A stretch of DNA of 64,000 nucleotides from Begonia masoniana (GCA_022432975.1 CM039516.1:36669599-36733598), one strand, 5' to 3'; positions 49,141 to 61,900 are shown, numbered from the stretch's first letter. Notes: a model not told the origin generated them from the letters alone. Numbers and translations are program-made.

Positions 49141-49498
49141 TCGTCCAGCTTCCGTCTTACGGTAGAGAACACTAAATCATCAAATGACTCCTCCCAACAG
49201 AAAGAAAACACAACTCATTCAAGATGCATATAGCGGAAGACTTAAGCAACAGATCATTTATAAATCTATATAATCATTCCCTGACTCAGTGATCCACCAG
49301 ACAGTTTCAAAGCTCAACGTTTTAAAATAATCTCATCCTACTTAAGCTACCATATCCTTTAACATACTGTAACATAAGAATCTTAACCAGGGGTCATAAA
49401 TCGCCTCTCCAGTCCTGCACTGTTACCTTGAGCATCCTCCAGCAACCAGCCTTAAGCATCCTCTTTGAACATAACATCCTCACCTGAACCTTCTTCAC

Positions 49499-50572
49499 CT
49501 ACACCATAAGGTTTAACTATAAACCTAATGCTTAGTAAGGAATGCATGCTGACAGATATACATGAGTACACAATTTAAAGAGACATAATCCATAAACCAT
49601 TCTTCATTCATGTTCATCTTTATCATTTACATAACATGTATTAAGACAGGAGACGAGGGAGGAAGACAGGATACATAGTCATTTGCCTATCGCGGCAGAC
49701 ATACATAATCATTTGCCTATCGCGGCAATCATGATACATCACTCGGCCTCCCCAGTGGGAGAATTCGCGAGCCATACATATCATTAACTCGGCCTCCACC
49801 AGTGGGAGATTTCGCGAGTCGTACATATCATTAACTCGGCCTCCACCAGTGGGAGATTTCGCGAGTCATACATATCATTAACTCGGCCTCCACCAGTGGG
49901 AGAATTCGCGAGTCATACATAACATAGTCTTTCCCCGCTCTGCACTTAATCTTGGTCACATTTGCTTTTCATATTCTCAACTTAATCATAACAGGGACAC
50001 AGTGCATAGACATAAAGTTCATAGAGAGAAGTCATATCATGAGGACAAGTAAAACATCCTGTAACTTTACATTTACTTACACAACTTCTTCATATCGTGG
50101 AAGTAACAAATCATAGTCAATAAACTAACATCTCAGTGATTTCCTAATACCCTTGCGGTGTAGGGCCCTAGTGGCCGGAAATCTTAACACATTCACTTAC
50201 CTGGATTCCTTAGCAATCCGAACTTCTTTCCTTTAAACTTCTTCACCTAAAACATGTACATTACAGTAGTTAAAACAAAGTCCTAATAGTCCTAATCATA
50301 AACCATCCTAGGATCTAATAGCTAAAGTCATTCCGATTCCTCTGTTTGACACACTGCAGTCTGAAATCCGAAACTAGGTGGACAGGTTTTACCATTGGTT
50401 AAATCCGAGTTGGTTACTTAAAATGTTCAGAATCGATTCGGGATGACATTTCTACTCTCAGATTTTAAAAAGTCTTAAACTACTCGGCCACTGCTAAAAA
50501 AATCCGAACTCAGTGCCGAGCTGAAAACAGAGCTCTATTTACTAATGAATGACTACATTGTCCATTTCATAC
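49499..50572 (-). other. Putative two-intron leader of LTR E, with complementary arms
   Basis: Minus strand: donor CCGAG|GTATGA at 50572, acceptor TTTTAG at 50247, exon 2 50246-50201 (46 nt), donor CCAG|GTAAGT at 50200, acceptor GGTGTAG at 49499 (702 bp), with TTACTAAGC upstream. CCTACACCGCAAGG (50164-50151) pairs with CCTTATGGTGTAGG (49511-49498) at 13 of 14 positions including one G-U. Repeated in the other LTR with intron 2 at 56607-57308. Confidence 0.55.
49735..49925. repeat. ~50-bp tandem repeat x4 inside intron 2 of LTR E
   Basis: Four units with core CTCGGCCTCCACCAGTGGGA followed by GA(A/T)TTCGCGAG, preceded by two shorter TTTGCCTATCGCGGCA units. Also at 56845-57030 in the other LTR. 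Confidence 0.88.
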
Positions 50573-50935
50573 CTCGGGTGTGGATTTGCAGAGAAGAGCA
50601 AGCTCGAAACCAGCCGTCGGTAAGGGAAGTTCTGGTAGCCGAGAGCAAGAACTTGGGAAAGAAGGAATCGCCGAGAGGGAATGTCGGCTACAGTGGTAAT
50701 AAATGAGGTTTAAGGTTTCCATTTACTATTTATACCTAATCCATCAATTTTAATTACAAAACTGCCACCCAACCTAGTTTTACTCAACTTGTAATAAATT
50801 TGTCTTAACATTAAATTTAAATCATAAAGGTTAAATAAGAGGGTGACAATGAAAATGGTCAGAAAATCACCTGGCCGAAATGTCGGGTGTTACATCCACC
50901 CCTCCTTAAACAAAATTTTCGTCCTCGAAAATTGC

Positions 50936-53900
50936 TCAGGCAAATAACTTAGGATATTTGTCCAACATCTCCTGCTGCCTTTCCCATGTGGCTTCTTCAA
51001 TGCCGTGATTTGTCCATAAAACTTTCACCAATGGGATCTCTTTGTTTCTCAGAGTCTTGACTGCATATTCCAGTATCTGTATCGGTTTCTCCTCATACTC
51101 TAGTGTCGGTTCTAAACCAATATCCAATGGTTGGATGACCTGCATCGGATCACGAATGCACTTCCTTAACATTGACACATGGAAGACATTATGAACTTTA
51201 TCCAACGATGGGGGCAGTTGCAGTCTGTAAGCTGTACTCCCGATTTTTGCCAAGACAGGGAAGGGTCCAACGAATCTAGGATTAAGTTTTCCCTTCTTGC
51301 CAAATCTTAAGACTCCTTTAAATGGTGACACCTTTAAGAATACTTCATCTCCTACTGAAAACTCGAGTTCCCTTCTCCTTTGATCTGCATAACACTTCTG
51401 CCGGCTTTGTGCAGTCATCATTCTTTTCCGAATAGTGGCAATCTTATCTGACATTTGTTGCAGAACATCAGGTCTAAGAAGTTTTGTTTCACCAACCTCG
51501 TCCCAGTAAAGAGGTGACCTACATTTCCTACCATACAGTGCTTCATAAGGTGCCATACCAATGGTGGACTGATAACTGTTATTGTAGGAGAACTCAACTA
51601 GAGGTAATTGTCTGCTCCAAGTTGTCTGAAAGTCAAGTACACATGCTCTCAACATATCTTCGAGTATTTGAATCGTCCTTTCTGACTGGCCATCGGTCTG
51701 TGGGTGAAAAGCTGTGCTGAAAGATAACTTTGTACCTAATGTGCCTTGCAAACTTTTCCAGAATCGAGAGGTGAACCTGGGGTCACGGTCAGAGACAATG
51801 GATACAGGGATCCCATGCAACCTAATAATTTCCTGAACATAAAGATCAGCAAATTGGTCCATCGTATAGGTGGTCCTTACAGGTAAGAAATGGGCTGATT
51901 TCGTCAGTCTATCCACCACAACCCAAATACAATCATGCCCTTTTGTCGTCTTAGGTAGTCCTACAACAAAATCCATAGCTATATGTTCCCACTTCCATTC
52001 GGGAATAGGCAACGGCTGAAGAGTACCTCCTGGACGTTGGTGCTCGGCTTTGACTTGTTGGCATACTAAACAGGACTCAACATACTTAGCAACATCCCTT
52101 TTTAGGTTAGGCCACCAATACAGTAACTTCAGGTTTCGGTACATCTTGGTGCAGCCAGGATGTACAGAAAAGGAAGAGGAGTGCGCCTCAGCCAAGATCA
52201 ACTTACGCAATTCCACATCATTAGGAATGCACCACCGATTTCTAAACCTCAGGATCCCATCCTTGGAGAGACTGAACTCGGAGGTGGTGTCCTTCAACTT
52301 ATCCATCATGCTGATATTTTCCACTGAATCCTTCTGTTGTGCATCCTTGATCTTTTCCAAAATTGTTGGTTGAATAGTTAACTCAGCGAGCAAGACTGAT
52401 AACTCTGGAACTATCTCCAAGTCAAATTTCTGAACTTCTGTTCTTAAGGGTATAGACATGGTTGACACCACGGGCTGCATTGTTGTTGACATCCTACTCA
52501 ACGCATCAGCTACAGAGTTAGCCTTCCCGGGGTGATACTTGATCTCAAAATCGTAATCCTTGACAAATTCCAACCAACGTCTCTGTCTCATGTTCAATTC
52601 CTTCTGTGTGAAGAGGTACTTTAGACTTTTATGGTCAGAAAACACCTCACATTGCTGTCCATATAAATAGTGTCTCCAAATCTTCAAGGCAAAAACAACA
52701 GCAGCTAATTCCAGATCATGGGTGGGGTAATTTTGCTCGTAACTCTTTAGCTGCCTAGAAGCATACGCTATAACTTTACCCTCTTGCATCAAAACACAAC
52801 CTAACCCAACTTTAGACGCATCACAGTAAACACTAAATTTTCCTTCTTCGGTTGGGAGGGTCAATACAGGAGCTGTTGTTAACTTCAGTTTTAACGTCTG
52901 GAAGCTGTCTTCACAGGCTTCAGTCCAAGCATACTTAATGTCCTTCTTTGTTAAACCTGTCAGGGGTTTAGCTATCATGGAAAATCCCTTGATGAACTTT
53001 CTGTAATAGCCTGCCAATCCAAGGAAGCTGCGGACATCACTGGCATTCTTAGGTTGAGGCCAATCCTTTACCGCCTGAATTTTGGTCGGGTCCACAGATA
53101 TGCCATTAGCAGAAACTACATGGCCAAGGAAATTAACCTTATCTAACCAAAACTCACACTTAGACAGTTTGGCGTAAAGTTGATGCTCCTTCAATGTCGT
53201 CAAAACTACTTTCAAATGTTCTTCATGGTCAGCCACAGTTCGAGAGTATATCAAGATATCATCTATGAGCACAATCACAAACTTATCCAAATACTCACGA
53301 AACACACGGTTCATTAGATCCATAAAAGCGGCAGGGGCGTTTGTCAATCCAAACGACATGACTAAGAATTCATAATGTCCATAGCGGGTTCTGAAGGCTG
53401 TCTTTGGTATATCTCCTTCTTTAACCTTCAGTTGGTAATAACCCGAACGTAAATCTATCTTTGAAAACACCTTAGCTCCTTGCAATTGGTCAAACAAATC
53501 GTCAATCCTGGGTAAGGGGTACCTATTCTTGATTGTCAACTTATTTAGTTCCCTGTAGTCTATGCACATTCTAAGAGAACCATCCTTTTTCATTACAAAT
53601 AAGACTGGTGCACCCCAAGGAGAACTACTGGGGCGAATAAATCCCTTGTCAACCAATTCCTGCAGTTGGACCTTCAATTCTTTCAACTCAACAGGTGCCA
53701 TACGGTACGGATTCTTAGATACAGGTGATGCCTCGGGGTATGTATCAATCACAAATTCTATTTCCCTATCAGGTGGTATACCCGGTAAGTCATCTAAGAA
53801 TGCCTCGGGAAACTCTCGGACTATAGGAATATCCTGTAGCTCAATTTTATTCTTCACCCGACCATCTATTACACTAGACAGGTAGCTCTCACAACCACAT

Positions 53901-55357
53901 CTCAGCATTCGGTATATTTCTAGTGAGGATATAATTGGTATCTTACTTATTTTAGGAATAGCTTGGAAGGAATAATGATTATCATTTGGGGGTCTAAAAT
54001 CAACTATTCCAGATCTACAACTTATCGTGGCATGATGTCTAAATAACCAATCCATCCCTAATATCACCTCATACCCTTTCATGTCAATGATAATTAACTC
54101 CGCATAGAGATCCTTATTCCCTAAGGACACGACGTCACCCTTAACAATCTGTTGTGAATGTAGGGACTTCCCTGATGGCAACACAACACTATATGACCTT
54201 TCAGCTGGTAAGGGTCCTATGTTATGTTTGCATACAAACAAGGTTGATATAAACGAGTGTGTGGCCCCTGTATCTATGAGTGTATAAGCAGCAAAACCAC
54301 AGATCATGATGTTACCTGATATGACTGTATGTTGATCAGCTCCCTCATCTTCCATCAACGCATACACTCTGGGTACAACCCTTGCACGGTTCGGGTCTGG
54401 CGGCATGGGACAATCTCTGACCATGTGTCTGGTCTTATCACACCTGAAACACCGGCCAGAAAGCAGCTTGCACTCACCAGGGTAGTTCCTCTGACATGTA
54501 GGGCATAGAGGCGCCAGAGGTCTCTTTCCTTTTCCCGGGTCATCATTCTGGTTGAGGGGCCTCTTCATTCCATGCTGCTGTTGCTGTGGTCCCCTGATCT
54601 GTCGTGGCTGCCAACCTTTGTTCTGACGTGGTGGCGGCTGAGTGTCCTTCATGAGTTTCTTTGGCTGTTCGCGCTGTGCATATGCTGTCATTTCTGCCTC
54701 TTCCGGCTCCAAGGCCTTAGCCGTCACTTCACCATAAGGTACATTATGTATCCCGGCAGTCTTCACTTTCATGTACAGACTTGGCTTCAGTCCTTGAACA
54801 AACTGGTAAATCTTATCTTCCTCATCCTCAATCATACGGGGAGCAAACTGTGATAAAGCATCAAATTCACATATATAATCCGTCACAGAGCCAGTTTGTC
54901 GTAGATTCATAAACTCCTTCTTCTTGTTGGCCCGAACAGTCCTATTGAAGTACTTGTCAAAGAAGGCAGTCTTGAACATCCCCCAGGTCATAGCTTCGGC
55001 ATTAGCGGTGCTCTGGATCGAGTCCCACCAATGCCTTGCACTTAATTCCAAATGAAAGACAGCATAGGTGACCTTATCCCCTTCGTCAACCTTTGCATAC
55101 TTAAACATGTCTTCTATCTTTTGAATCCACTCCTCAGCATGAATAGGATCTGAGACATACCCATTAAACACCGGGGGTCGAAGCCGGTGAAAGCGCTCAC
55201 CCCCATGATCATGAGTTGCGTTAGTACTGGAGTTGCCTTGTTCTTCTCTAGCTGTCATCAGTCGTTCTATCTGGTGAGATTGGCGCATGACCAACTCAGT
55301 CAACTGAGCAATAGCATTGCTATCCTCATTGGCCTCTCTCTGTTGACCTCTAACCAT
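50936..55357 (-). CDS. gag-pol: Chromovirus E gag-pol polyprotein, intact
   Basis: 1473 aa from the ATG at 55357, chosen because elements A and D also start MVRG; an in-frame ATG at 55411 would give 1491 aa (numbering below uses 1491). Gag about 75-250; zinc knuckle [14 protein letters not shown] 321-334; protease [10 protein letters not shown]380; RT with D653 and DD 717-718 (LIDDILIYS); RNase H with D863, E901, D926, D969; integrase zinc residues H1077, H1084, C1114, C1117; catalytic D1147, D1208, E1244 (DD35E); C-terminal chromodomain about 1440-1491, ending [19 protein letters not shown]. Every catalytic residue is present and there is no stop. The polyprotein would assemble particles, copy the RNA and integrate, with the chromodomain guiding it to chromatin. 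Translation probably starts from the spliced or unspliced LTR leader. Confidence 0.95.
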   Translation of the reverse strand: MVRGQQREANEDSNAIAQLTELVMRQSHQIERLMTAREEQGNSSTNATHDHGGERFHRLRPPVFNGYVSDPIHAEEWIQKIEDMFKYAKVDEGDKVTYAVFHLELSARHWWDSIQSTANAEAMTWGMFKTAFFDKYFNRTVRANKKKEFMNLRQTGSVTDYICEFDALSQFAPRMIEDEEDKIYQFVQGLKPSLYMKVKTAGIHNVPYGEVTAKALEPEEAEMTAYAQREQPKKLMKDTQPPPRQNKGWQPRQIRGPQQQQHGMKRPLNQNDDPGKGKRPLAPLCPTCQRNYPGECKLLSGRCFRCDKTRHMVRDCPMPPDPNRARVVPRVYALMEDEGADQHTVISGNIMICGFAAYTLIDTGATHSFISTLFVCKHNIGPLPAERSYSVVLPSGKSLHSQQIVKGDVVSLGNKDLYAELIIIDMKGYEVILGMDWLFRHHATISCRSGIVDFRPPNDNHYSFQAIPKISKIPIISSLEIYRMLRCGCESYLSSVIDGRVKNKIELQDIPIVREFPEAFLDDLPGIPPDREIEFVIDTYPEASPVSKNPYRMAPVELKELKVQLQELVDKGFIRPSSSPWGAPVLFVMKKDGSLRMCIDYRELNKLTIKNRYPLPRIDDLFDQLQGAKVFSKIDLRSGYYQLKVKEGDIPKTAFRTRYGHYEFLVMSFGLTNAPAAFMDLMNRVFREYLDKFVIVLIDDILIYSRTVADHEEHLKVVLTTLKEHQLYAKLSKCEFWLDKVNFLGHVVSANGISVDPTKIQAVKDWPQPKNASDVRSFLGLAGYYRKFIKGFSMIAKPLTGLTKKDIKYAWTEACEDSFQTLKLKLTTAPVLTLPTEEGKFSVYCDASKVGLGCVLMQEGKVIAYASRQLKSYEQNYPTHDLELAAVVFALKIWRHYLYGQQCEVFSDHKSLKYLFTQKELNMRQRRWLEFVKDYDFEIKYHPGKANSVADALSRMSTTMQPVVSTMSIPLRTEVQKFDLEIVPELSVLLAELTIQPTILEKIKDAQQKDSVENISMMDKLKDTTSEFSLSKDGILRFRNRWCIPNDVELRKLILAEAHSSSFSVHPGCTKMYRNLKLLYWWPNLKRDVAKYVESCLVCQQVKAEHQRPGGTLQPLPIPEWKWEHIAMDFVVGLPKTTKGHDCIWVVVDRLTKSAHFLPVRTTYTMDQFADLYVQEIIRLHGIPVSIVSDRDPRFTSRFWKSLQGTLGTKLSFSTAFHPQTDGQSERTIQILEDMLRACVLDFQTTWSRQLPLVEFSYNNSYQSTIGMAPYEALYGRKCRSPLYWDEVGETKLLRPDVLQQMSDKIATIRKRMMTAQSRQKCYADQRRRELEFSVGDEVFLKVSPFKGVLRFGKKGKLNPRFVGPFPVLAKIGSTAYRLQLPPSLDKVHNVFHVSMLRKCIRDPMQVIQPLDIGLEPTLEYEEKPIQILEYAVKTLRNKEIPLVKVLWTNHGIEEATWERQQEMLDKYPKLFA

Positions 55358-55503
55358 CTTGGGATTCCTAGACAAATCATTACAGGCATAACTTAACTTA
55401 ATGACATACATGAAATCATAAACACTTACAGTTGCTGAGGTGTGCTCAAGTGACAGTCAGTGCTGAGAGGCAGTCTGCAGAATCGGTTTTAGAACCTGGT
55501 TTT

Positions 55504-55515
55504 GCTCTGATACCA
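55504..55515 (-). promoter_or_regulatory. Primer binding site of chromovirus E (tRNA-iMet)
   Basis: TGGTATCAGAGC on the minus strand, four bases from the 5' LTR; exact iMet complement. Confidence 0.9.
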
Positions 55516-55519
55516 CAAT

Positions 55520-58003
55520 TGTAACGACCCCGGCCAGGAGCCGTCACGTGTTCATATTCTTTCATTAATCATTTGCTTGACTTTTACTATTATTACATTC
55601 ACTTACTATCTCTCAACAGACTTCCACATTTTACATATACTTTTTTTTAAAACTGGTAATAGAAACGCAGAACCATTAAGGAAGACGAACCCTCTCGTGC
55701 CCGACTTCCCACGCCTCGTCGGCACAACCTTCACAGAATCGAGCGACTAGACTCGGTCATTGGCTTCTTGACAATTTCGGGAAAAGAGGAGGTGCCCTCA
55801 ATTCTCTTAACTTAATACCACTCGGGTTTGCATGGGTTGCATGCGTTGACAACCCTCAGAAATTTAGTCGTCCGGTCATCACGTGCATTACGCGTGACTC
55901 GCTTAACATCGCCTAAAAGGAGACATCTTCCGGTGGGCACGTGGATCTCGCGTGCTAAATTAAAACATCATCCGGTCGCTAATCGACAAAACACATTTTA
56001 CATCTTCCGATGACGTCATCCGGAAGACTAAACCATCATACAACTATCCTTCGGCATCTGCCGATGACGTCATCCGGAAGACTAAACCAACAAACAATTA
56101 ACTCTCGGCATCTGCCGATGACGTCAACCGGAAGACTAAACCAACAAACAACTACCCTTCGGCATCTGCCGATGACGTCATCCGGAAGACTAAACCAACA
56201 AACAATTAACTCTCGGCATCTGCCGATGACGTCAACCGGAAGATTGCCTCATCCAGCTTCCGTCTTACGGTAGAGAACACTAAATCATCAAATGACTCCT
56301 CCCAACAGAAAGAAAACACAACTCATTCAAGATGCATATAGCGGAAGACTTAAGCAACAGATCATTTATAAATCTATATAATCATTCCCTGACTCAGTGA
56401 TCCACCAGACAGTTTCAAAGCTCAACGTTTTAAAATAATCTCATCCTACTTAAGCTACCATATCCTTTAACATACTGTAACATAAGAGTCTTAACCAGGG
56501 GTCATAAATCGCCTCTCCAGTCCTGCACTGTCACCTTGAGCATCCTCCAGCAACCAGCCTTAAGCATCCTCTTTGAACATAACATCCTCACCTGAACCTT
56601 CTTCACCTACACCATAAGGTTTAACTATAAGCCTAATGCTTAGTAAGGAATGCATGCTGACAGATATACATGAGTACACAATTTAAAGAGACATAATCCA
56701 TAAACCATTATTCATTCATGTTCATCTTTATCATTTACATAACATGTATTAAGGCAGGAGACGAGGGAGGAAGACAGGATACATAGTCATTTGCCTATCG
56801 CGGCAGACATACATAATCATTTGCCTATCGCGGCAATCATGATACATCACTCGGCCTCCCCAGTGGGAGAATTCGCGAGCCATACATATCATTAACTCGG
56901 CCTCCACCAGTGGGAGATTTCGCGAGTCGTACATATCATTAACTCGGCCTCCACTAGTGGGAGATTTCGCGAGTCATACATATCATTAACTCGGCCTCCA
57001 CCAGTGGGAGAATTCGCGAGTCATACATAACATAGTCTTTCCCCGCTCTGCACTTAATCTTGGTCACATTTGCTTTTCATATTCTCAACTTAATCATAAC
57101 AGGGACACAGTGCATAGACATAAAGTTCATAGAGAGAAGTCATATCATGAGGACAAGTAAAACATCCTGTAACTTTACATTTACTTACACAACTTCTTCA
57201 TATCGTGGAAGTAACAAATCATAGTCAATAAACTAACATCTCAGTGATTTCCTAATACCCTTGCGGTGTAGGGCCCTAGTGGCCGGAAATCTTAACACAT
57301 TCACTTACCTGGATTCCTTAGCAATCCGAACTTCTTTCCTTTAAACTTCTTCACCTAAAATATGTACATTACAGTAGTTAAAACAAAGTCTTAATAGTCC
57401 TAATCATAAACCATCCTAGGATCTAATAGCTAAAGTCATTCCGATTCCTCTGTTTGACACACTGCAGTCTGAAATCCGAAACTAGGTGGAAAGGTTTTAC
57501 CATTGGTTAAATCCGAGTTGGTTACTTAAAATGTTCAGAATCGATTCGGGATGACATTTCTACTCTCAGATTTTAAAAAGTCTTAAACTACTCGGCCACT
57601 GCTAAAAAAAATCCGAACTCAGTGCCGAGCTGAAAACAGAGCTCTATTTACTAATGAATGACTACATTGTCCATTTCATACCTTGGGTGTGGATTTGCAG
57701 AGAAGAGCAAGCTCGAAACCAGCCGTCGGTAAGGGAAGTTCTGGTAGCCGAGAGCAAGAACTTGGGAAAGAAGGAATCGCCGAGAGGGAATGTCGGCTAC
57801 AGTGGTAATAAATGAGGTTTAAGGTTTCCATTTACTATTTATACCTAATCCATCAATTTTAATTACAAAACTGCCACCCAACCTAGTTTTACTCAACTTG
57901 TAATAAATTTGTCTTAACATTAAATTTAAATCATAAAGGTTAAATAAGAGGGTGACAATGAAAATGGTCAGAAAATCACCTGGCCGAAATGTCGGGTGTT
58001 ACA
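55520..58003 (-). repeat. 5' LTR of chromovirus E
   Basis: 2484 bp, nearly identical to 48412-50894; offset 7108 bp. Would supply the promoter and leader for the intact polyprotein. Confidence 0.95.
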
Positions 58004-59131
58004 CAGAGAGTAGATGACAGAAATAACAGAACATACGGGAAACAGGACATAGACAACTCAGAACTTAACTATAACCTTTCTACCGAAAACAACCCAACGG
58101 AACTGGAAACCTAGTACGTCCGTGATGTAGGGCCTTAAGGGACAACCTACGGTTATGAACTTACCTGTTTGCTGCAATGTAGTATGCTCGAATGTCTTTG
58201 GAACGCACGGATCTGTTGCTGCAATGTAGAGAAGTTAAACAAGTTGCAAATACTAACAAATAACTTGGAAGATTATGTAGTAAACTCCATTCAGACTTGT
58301 AGTAAACAACGAATGTGTTTCCATACAAAAACCGAGAGTTTTCTCACAACTATCTTAACCTAAAGCTTCAGCATAACCCATAGTTTTTGCTTGTCCAAAT
58401 GTGTTAGCATTAGAAGATGTTTACCTTAGCGGAGGAGCAGAAAGGGATCTGAGAAGATCGAAGTAACTTCGATGGTTGTTTGTCGACAGGAAGAGAGAAT
58501 GCAGAGAGGAGAAAGGAGAGAGAGCAGAGAAGAGAAGTGAAGAGGGTTTCACGTAGGGGGAAGAACTTAACTTCTTCAACAAGCTGCCACATGTCAATCA
58601 TCCATTTGATTTCTCCTACCAACTTTAATTTCTTCCTAATTTGCCCTTCCATTGGTTTTAAACTTAGTGTTATGCTTAGTTAAACATTAGTTTGGTTTTC
58701 CAACAAAACATATATTGCATTTATATTAAATTAATCCCGAGAAATGGTTCGGGAAAATAATTACATGCAAAAAGACCGGTTGTTACAACATGCTTGTTAT
58801 TCATTTATGAAAGTTTGACTTTTCAAACACTTTAAATTTTCAACCATAACACTTTTTATTTTGACTTGTCAACCTTCTCTTCTTCCATTTGTATTATACT
58901 TCTAATCCCTTCAACACTTATCTTTTATTTATCTTTAATCACCTTTAATCAAATTTTTATCTCAACACAATTTTTAACCCCTAAAATTCTAGGGTTTTCT
59001 CTTACATTCCTTTCAATTGTCCACTTCTAAATCTAACACTTAATATACTCTAGAATCAACGTTAAATTATCATAACACACATAATCTAAGGCTATGCACG
59101 CTATAGAAAAATTCCCGGGTGTTACAATTTT

Positions 59132-59460
59132 GCTGAAGAAAATTTCACCAACATTGAGATAAGTTTTGAAAAATGCTCCTCCATGTAAATTTTTTTGTCA
59201 GTTCCTATCATATCATAAGCTATTTATATGTGGTCAGGATCGATATATCCTAAGGATTACTTCTATGAGTGTGCTTATCTCAACTTAGTTCAATTGTAAC
59301 TTTTTCAATATGGTGCATGTCAGGATCTGACCCGACAAGCCTTGATGATTAGGATTTTCGAGATGGGAAATAACTTAAATAAATTTTCTAGTTTTCAATC
59401 TACATGAATACGTTTGTATTTCTAAGTAATCTCGTCTGGATCGTATCTAATATCTTATAA
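59132..59460. other. Sequence between LTR F and the foldback element
   Basis: AT-rich; a TGTCAGGATCTGACCCG string near 59327 could be the end of another minus-strand LTR, but no partner end was found. Confidence 0.3.
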
Positions 59461-59469
59461 TAAGATCTA

Positions 59470-60417
59470 CGGTTAAATCCAAAAACTGGCTCAAACTATC
59501 CATTTGGTTTAAAAAACGGCTCAAACTTTTTTTTCGTAAAAAAAAAAGCTCAAAGTATTGAAAATGTTCAAAAAAAGACTTTGCGGGGGCAATTTTGAGA
59601 ATGAAGATCCCCCGCACTCTAACTTTTGAAGGAGAACAGTTGGCTGCGTACGGAGAACGACCAACCGTTCTCCGCGGGGGCATTTTTGAGGATGAAGATC
59701 CCCTCACATTTTTGGTTGAATTTTAAAAAAAATACCAAACGATATTCAATTTACTTGAAATTTTTACCACATATTTCCCATACCATGAAAAGATAATTTA
59801 AAAAATTTCGTAATTTTCTAACACTTGTACGATTTATTATAATTTTTTAAAATTAAGATTTGTTTTTTAAATTAATATTAGTTTCTTCTTCACTTTATAA
59901 ATTAATTTTAAAAAAATATCAAACGATATTGAAATTTTTATCACATGTTTCCCACATTATGAGAAGATAATCGAAAAATTTTCGTGTTTTTTTGACACTT
60001 GTATAATATATTATAATTTTTTTATAAAATAACTAAAAAAAATTAGAATAAATCGTACTAGTCTTAGAAAATAACGAAACTTTCCAGATTATCTTTCCCT
60101 TATATGGGAAACATGTGATAAAAATTTCAAGTAAATTAAATATCGTTTGATATTTTTTTTTAAATTTACCAAAAAATGCGAGGAGATTTTCATCCTAAAA
60201 AATGTCTCTGGAGAGAACAGTTGGCCATTCTCCAGACGCGACCAACCATTCTCATTCAGAAATTGGAGTGCGGGGGATTTTCATCCTTAAAAGTGCCCCC
60301 GCAAAGCCCTTTTTTGCACATTTTTAATACTTCGAGTTTTTTTTTTTGACGAAAAAAAAGTTTAAGCCATTTTTTAAACTAAATAGATAGTTGGAGCCGT
60401 TTTTTTGGATTTAACCC
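59470..60417. mobile_element. Foldback Mutator-like element (non-autonomous)
   Basis: 948 bp bounded by CGGTTAAATCC and GGATTTAACCC, with a perfect 9-bp target duplication TAAGATCTA at 59461-59469 and 60418-60426. The terminal inverted repeats extend for more than 250 bp on each side (for example GATCCCCCGCACT left, AGTGCGGGGGATT right), and part of the TIR sequence (ATCAAACGATATTGAA) recurs in the centre. Nine-base duplication with long TIRs is characteristic of Mutator-like elements. No transposase. Confidence 0.82.
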
Positions 60418-60426
60418 TAAGATCTA

Positions 60427-61834
60427 TCCCAAACAGTTTAGTATTCTCAGCTAAATAATTAAACCAATAGTATATCCAAACAGATTAAACATAATGTATT
60501 TAACAATTTCTATCATTTACATCATTCTATCGAAGTTTTCTAATAGAAGCTAAGTAAATAAACTTAGATCACTACACGTGACCTGTACAAAAGGTTCTAT
60601 ACAATTCAAAAGTACCTATTCCACTCTCAAAACTAAATAAAACCATCTACCTCGATGGTTTTATACCTATGCCTCTTTAATTCTTCAAGTTGCATTTCCT
60701 TTCTCATCTCGGTGAACGATCTCGTTATTTGAAAAACATGAATATCCACAAAATGAGCCATTGGCCCAGTAAATTAGTCTAATAGCTAGAATAGCTAACT
60801 TAGACTCTAATACACTACCTAGGACCAATCTCTGTCACCTATTATTGATTATTTTTTAAATCAACTAAAATTAATTTGTTTTGATTTAAAATTCATGCCA
60901 TTTATATAAAATGCATATATGTTCATATTTGAACTATTTAAAATCCATCAAATCACGGTTTAAAACAAATTTTAATAATTAAATCAATCTAATACAATTA
61001 TTAAGAAAATGAATTATGTACAAAAACTATAATTTAATCCAAGGTTTCCAAAATAGCTTTTAACATTCAAATTGAAATGTTAAAAATGCACGTATGACCA
61101 TCACACAACCCTACAAGTTTTCAGACTTTCACCGGTAAGGTTGTATAACCATACACATTACTTTCCCGCGAGATTTAGGGATTTTCAACCCAAGGAGGAC
61201 ATACAGTTAATCTCCAAATCATTTTCATAGTCATACTATCATACACTAAGAGGCGAGTCCAGCCCAATGAATTCTTATGTTACTACGACTTTCCTACTCC
61301 CTAACTCCTAAATGCATGCTAAATAATTATAAAGCAATGCTATGAATGTTTAAAACACACACTCACCCATGAAATTTATATTTAAAATCAATGAATTCAA
61401 CATAATATAAAATGTAGTTTTCAAATACTAAGTTTAATAATTCAATATAAATCAAATTTAACAACATTTCAATAAAAACTGGAATTTAACCATTTTAAAA
61501 ATTCATAGTTCAATTTCAATAGAAATGATATCAATTTAGTTCTTCAACCTATACAATCTCAACAAGTTCACCAAAAATCTCTAACCTATCCAAATCCATG
61601 GTAGAAACATATTCCATCTCCACGTAGTAATGCATTAAAACATAAATTAACTAATCTAACTGATAGATTTACTTACTAATACGTCGGTTCCTCTACTTTG
61701 ATTGAAAATCTCCACCAAATCGATCGATTCTTCCACAAATACACTCCTCTCAGCGAGATAAATACTTTATCCTAAAGGACGGATCGACGAATCTCACATT
61801 TTCCCCTCAATTTCTCTCTCTTTTCCCACGAGTT

Positions 61835-61900
<66 letters not shown>

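Larger units (their letters stand above)
48412..50894 (-). repeat. 3' LTR of chromovirus E
   Basis: TGTAACGACCCC to CGGGTGTTACA. Holds the palindromic array 48815-49140, the putative leader introns and a ~50-bp repeat x4 within intron 2. Adjacent purine tract on the minus strand: GGAGGGGTGGA (50895 onward on plus). Confidence 0.95.
48412..58003 (-). mobile_element. Chromovirus E (Ty3/gypsy, Tekay/Del type), intact and recent
   Basis: LTRs 48412-50894 and 55520-58003 (2483 and 2484 bp), 5-bp duplication CAGAG at 48407-48411 and 58004-58008, canonical primer site, purine tract and one open gag-pol. By eye I counted about 17 substitutions and one 1-bp indel between the LTRs (about 0.7 %), which indicates a recent insertion. 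Everything expected for autonomous transposition is present. It is the innermost element of the F-D-E stack. Confidence 0.96.
39258..58787 (-). mobile_element. Chromovirus D (Ty3/gypsy, Tekay/Del type), defective, containing element E
   Basis: 3' LTR (minus sense) 39258-41926, internal region 41927-46563, 5' LTR 46564-58787 interrupted by E. 5-bp duplication ACATG at 39253-39257 and 58788-58792. Termini are TGTGACAGCCCG and GTGTTACA or TTGTTACA. The purine tract next to the 3' LTR reads GGTGGGTGGAA on the minus strand. Gag-pol has stops and frameshifts. The LTR copies show several small deletions and many substitutions relative to each other, so D is older than E, which inserted into it. Confidence 0.94.
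46564..58787 (-). repeat. 5' LTR of chromovirus D, interrupted by element E
   Basis: Two parts, 46564-48411 and 58009-58787, joined through E's CAGAG duplication, together about 2.63 kb and aligned with 39258-41926 throughout. Confidence 0.92.
36993..59126 (-). mobile_element. Solo LTR F, chromovirus-type, minus strand, split by element D
   Basis: Plus-strand left end TGCAACACCCCCG at 36993 and right end CCCGGGTGTTACA at 59126, flanked by 5-bp duplication ATTTT (36988-36992 and 59127-59131). Its two parts, 36993-39252 and 58793-59126, are joined through the ACATG duplication of element D; net length is about 2.6 kb and there is no coding sequence. Carries the shared leader and its own hairpin array. 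Confidence 0.88.

Noticed and set aside
48902..49165. 87-codon frame MTSSGRLNHHT, repeated at 56010-56273
   Set aside because: Product of the TGACGTCA array; occurs identically in both LTRs of E because the LTRs are copies.
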